This document shows, one piece after another, positions 60,482-64,000 of a DNA stretch of 64,000 nt. A program made the position numbers and the translations under genes. This DNA comes from Aspidiotus rigidus. Lineage: Eukaryota; Arthropoda; Insecta; Hemiptera; Diaspididae. The stretch's first letter is position 1, and each line of letters opens with the position of its first letter. The DNA is taken from NCBI GenBank assembly GCA_035079385.1, contig JAVHKY010000018.1, forward strand, positions 248,001 through 312,000, in the 5' to 3' direction. The notes under the pieces are model-generated. The model ran no database searches, was not told the origin of the DNA, and was given only the letters and a program-made list of their open reading frames with translations.

Positions 60482-61497
60482 AAGAGCAACTACAAACTAG
60501 TATCCCTTGACGTGAAAGCAAGTTTGGTGATGGGACCCCCGCTATCACCAATACTGGTGGAAATATTCATAACAAGGTATTGAAAGGCAGCAAGTTCAAA
60601 AACTTGATTAAATGCTGGGCTGTGGTCAGACGCTAATAGATTCATTCCAGAAACAAACGCAATGAGTGAAAGTCTTAAATTTACAGCGGAAACGGACAAT
60701 GGGTCAGGACTATCGACTATTTAGACATGACATTCACACTGGTGAGCAACAGGATAGAGGACAAAATATGCACGAAGGCTCACCGACACCATCGTCCCAA
60801 ACGACTCCTACCACCACTTCAGGCACAAGTTAGCAGAGATTTAGAACCAATACTACCAAGCAATCTCTATCCTAAAGCACAACGAAGAGCAGAGGAGAAA
60901 ATAAATCAAGTCGTAGCAGCCATTGGTAACCTTAAAAGGCGTGATCGGGGAGTCCTTGGGGAAATGGAATCAAGAAACTTATGACAGCACAGTAGGAGAG
61001 TATTCCGGATCAGTACCATAAGTAGGAAGTACACCAACAGGTAATAAAAGGATTCAATGGTCTTATTGTGAATTTGGGCATTCATAATATCCCACCCATG
61101 GTGAAGAAAATAAGCAATGACCAGATGGGGGAAGTGTACAAGCTCAGTTGCAAACAGTGCATTGGCATCTACATTGCTGGGATGGAGAAAAAGTTCGACA
61201 CCAGGAAAGAGGAACACACAACGTCAAAGGAGAAAATAGATGGAGAGTCATTATTTGGCAAATACTGTAATGAAGGACAGCACAATGGTAAAGGAATATT
61301 TGATTCATACCCGCATAAAGAGAAAAAAAAACTCTGGGAACGGATGGAGATTGCAAAATCAAAGAGGACAAAAGCCAGCTTCCTGGATACGTTTGAATTG
61401 GACGAGAGAAGAACAGAACTGACCAATAAGATGACAGAAAATCTAGTAGCAAATAGAAAGGCAGCATATAGGTTGAAGAGTGAACCATTCACATTAT
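60482..61497 (+). pseudogene. Penelope-like element, RT internally deleted, with GIY-YIG (PLE-A copy 2)
   Basis: KSNYKLVSLDVKASLV (motif A, Asp at 60509-60511) runs directly into MGPPLSPILVEIFITRY (motif B, from 60530). The usual 70-80 residues between them are missing, so there is an internal deletion. Motif C is not recognisable. NAMSESLKFTAETDNG and LDMTFTLVSNRIEDKI match PLE-A copy 1 at 31997. The GIY-YIG domain (61068-61497) reads MGEVYKLSCKQCIGIYIAGM then FDTRKEEHTTSKEK. It continues to EPFTL, where the frame is cut by the SINE. In intact PLEs this domain primes insertion by nicking. The endonuclease frame is open for over 140 codons, but the RT cannot work. Confidence 0.9.
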
Positions 61498-62004
61498 AAT
61501 AATAATAATAATAATAATAACAGCCTCACTTACGCCAATTTTGGCCAACGGCCTCGCACCACAATCTATGAATTTCTGTGGTGCGGTGTATTAGGACTAC
61601 GCTTCCCACGGTGCCCTAGTCCGGCTTGGGAAGGTGACGAAATGCTGCGTTATTATTACACACTCTTTATCTTATTATTTATTTACCTCGCATGTGCGTG
61701 AGATAGGGGTTGCTGGTTTAGCCGGTTAACCGCGTCTTCACGACGCTGAACCAGATCCACAGCTTCCCGTCTATCGCACAGGCCTGTTCGAGCGTTTAGA
61801 TACCGCCGGTAATCCCCACTTCTAGATTATCCGACTCGTTGCTGATACAGGTTGATCGGCTCAGTGACGTTAACAGATAGCACGATGTTGGAAGTGATTG
61901 TTCGAGAAATAACCTGCTACTGTTAACGCTCGCTCGAAGCTGGTATCGAACCGCGGACCTTTAGTTACAAGGCCGTGTTCGTACCGCTCCGCCACTGAGC
62001 CACT
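61498..62004 (-). mobile_element. tRNA-derived SINE with 15-bp target duplication
   Basis: AACCATTCACATTAT occurs perfectly at 61483-61497 and 62005-62019. The element between runs on the minus strand. Its head has A-box TGGCTCAGTGG (62002-61992) and B-box GGTTCGATACC (61952-61942) in tRNA spacing, with a CCTT/AAGG anticodon-like stem. The body includes a GCACCGTGGGAAG segment. The 3-prime end is a TTA repeat tail (61498-61521 as ATA units). A and B boxes form the internal RNA polymerase III promoter, and the tail suggests mobilisation by a LINE. Length is about 507 bp, long for a SINE. It splits the PLE endonuclease frame. Confidence 0.9.
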
Positions 62005-62090
62005 AACCATTCACATTATGGTATCGTTATAGCCAATAAGATCACACTACCATACTGTAAGAACGAAAGTTTAAGGCCTTGTTCTTCAGT

Positions 62091-62132
62091 AAGAATACAA
62101 CTGATGATGAAGTACCACACGGAAGTATTCTT
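62091..62132 (+). other. Perfect 8-bp inverted repeat enclosing CTGATGA and GAA
   Basis: AAGAATAC at 62091-62098 pairs with GTATTCTT at 62125-62132. Between them lie CTGATGA (62101-62107) and GGAA. It sits just past the SINE, in what should be the 3-prime region of the PLE-A copy. The two words recall a hammerhead, but the arms pair with each other and no stem II forms, so the topology differs. Confidence 0.35.
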
Positions 62133-62249
62133 GTAAGCTGATTATTAAAACAGAACAGTACACTTGAGGTTGTTCTAATTAAAACACTGTATTTACGCCT
62201 CTGGATCGTGAGGGGAGGTAGTAGAGAAAAGATGAAGCATGTCACACTT

Positions 62250-64000
62250 TTGGGATCGCAGTGCAGTTTTCAACATAACTCTCCTCTTCTGCGAAGTTAC
62301 GCCCTAACAATCGTGAGTCTTTCCTCAAAGGGTATTAGCGATTTCTCTTCCAGCTTAGAATTTTTGTAAGTCCCTAACGTAGGTCAAGATCACCGACGAC
62401 GTCAAAATTTTCTCAACGGACCGTATCTGTGTATTTTCTGGCTATAAGCTCGCAGCTAATAATTCCTCCAAGCTCATCAAGATTGAGAGCTCTAAGTGAG
62501 ATGATTTTTCATTTTATGAAAAGAAGACCGCTATACAGAGGAAATAACTTCCGGACCTCCCGATTCGAAGATTACGTATTCTATGTACGATCTATGGCAA
62601 TCAAAACGTTATGAATTGCGTTTACAATGGTATCTCTTTCCACCATCATAAAAGCGCTAAGTATATTATTCTGAACTTTGAGCATTTTGATACCCAACGG
62701 TTGAATTTTTGCACGCGGCCGGATACGTCTGTTTTCATGGTACTTCATCATAGGCTACTAGCCCAAATAAAATATTCTACTCGCGCGACTATGAAAGACA
62801 AGAACAGTTTGTACGACCACTTTCTAACCCGAGTGTACCCAACTATAACCGTAAAGTCTACACTCGCACTCTCGTAAAGTACTTAACTTTATTCACTTTT
62901 CTGCCACACGTTTCGTGAATCACGCCCGTGCGATACGCGCGTGTTGCATCGAAAATGAATGCATCCATCTCGAGTACCCTAGATAAGTTTTTCAATGTCA
63001 CGACTTTCTCAGATTTTGAGGCGGGCACTGTCGTATACCCGCCAAAATTGTATCGCGCGACTTGCGAGCCAATTGATCGAAAACTGCATCCGGCGATGAA
63101 AGCGATTCTTCGCATCGAGTGTTGGATACGAAGCAATTAAGCGTTGGGTAGTAACGTCCTATTAAGAATAAATTTTTCTGAAAAGAAAAAAAGTAGACTA
63201 CCTATAAAAGGGCATCTATGTTGTCTTCAGTACCGATAGCAGTAGCTGTTGAGTAGGATGAACGATCGTACCAGAAAAGACGATTTCGTTGTAAATCAAT
63301 GGCAATAATCGCGATATTATACATTTTTTTTCTTAGCGAAGAATTTTTTTTACAACGGAAGAACCCATTACAAAGTTCAGGTCATGCGCTCTTCTTTCGA
63401 TGGTATAGTTATTGTGCTCACTTCTATATGTGCTCGATACATTATTCATCCCCCTCCCCTCCTTTTATGTAGCATTATGTCTCATTCATTTAACTAACAT
63501 TACCAAGTAGGAGTAGACATAGCATTACAAATTGACTCGACATCATTCTGTATTCATGAGATTCGCAAACCCTCGACATGCGGACACGAGATGGCAAAGG
63601 TGTGAAGAGAAATAAAATGCGTATTACCTCAAACCTACCTTTAGAACCGAATAATCATGTGAACGAGTACGACGAACTTGAAAATACATGATTTCCTCGT
63701 TTGCTTATAGCACACACGCTTGAATGAGACGGTATTGAGATTAGAAATTACATGACACAATTCTTGTACGTTCCTGCTAGAACCATACAATTTGAAAATT
63801 ATACTAGAATAACAGGCTATCGATATTTGATATTTTCTATTAACACAGTTCCAAACAAAATCTCTGCAAGTCATAAATTTTCCTTGTTTGCACTTTGGTG
63901 AATCATCTTATTTGAAAAAAGAGAGAAAAAAGGAAAGAATTTATCACGCCAAAATTGAACGATTCGCGGTCCGAGGATTCCACCACATGTGGTTGAGCTG
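62250..64000. other. No gene recognised
   Basis: Unique A/T-rich sequence. Two complementary frames at 62858-63140 cover each other and have no motif. No RNA gene or element end is visible. Confidence 0.4.

Noticed and set aside
61560..61700. Plus-strand frame downstream of the PLE endonuclease
   Set aside because: It lies wholly inside the SINE and runs through its ATA tail, so it is not a gene.

Overview
The window reads as eukaryotic nuclear DNA that is almost entirely non-coding. No open frame exceeds 175 codons, no run of plausible host exons is visible, and no operon-like spacing exists. What can be recognised is a layered set of decayed transposable elements and repeats. The mix (Penelope-like elements with GIY-YIG endonucleases, several LINE types, a Helitron, a hAT-type MITE and a tRNA-derived SINE), with abundant CpG, suggests an arthropod, most likely an insect. 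The species cannot be fixed from the sequence, and no host gene is claimed with confidence.

Layout. 1-2390: nothing recognised. 2392-4330: a reverse-strand Penelope-like element (PLE) bounded by an inverted pair of repeats, each carrying a hammerhead-ribozyme-like stem II/III core. 4434-5035: a degenerate minisatellite of about 50 bp period, seen again at 13840, 51196 and 52040. 9050-9850: a TCGA-saturated block. 12506-12595: a long GC-rich hairpin. 19100-22770: a TGACGTCATCAACC satellite interrupted by a second PLE copy (19805-20575), an unidentified coding-like fragment and a complete-looking Helitron (21700-22648). 25640-26150: a LINE RNase H tail. 31950-32389: part of a second PLE family. 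38160-38835: a 327-bp tandem duplication next to another PLE copy. 42210-43825: two LINE remnants lying back to back. 48928-50533: a LINE remnant containing a 564-bp hAT-type MITE. 54065-55260: a fourth reverse-strand PLE. 56040-56640: a possible LINE ORF1. 60482-61497: a PLE with an internally deleted reverse transcriptase, cut by a tRNA-derived SINE (61498-62004) that has a perfect 15-bp target duplication. The remaining stretches (for example 14060-19000, 28910-31940, 33250-38150, 43830-48900 and 62250-64000) look like unique intergenic or intronic sequence.

The elements do not form a cooperating gene system. They record successive insertions: PLE and Helitron into satellite, MITE into LINE, SINE into PLE. 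The most interesting signal is the repeated RNA fold attached to the PLE copies. Its stem III sequence differs among three copies while pairing is kept, which suggests a selected RNA structure. Only six PLE copies, several LINE fragments and the structured repeats rest on direct recognition of motifs. All PLE and LINE frames are broken, and none is predicted to give a working protein.
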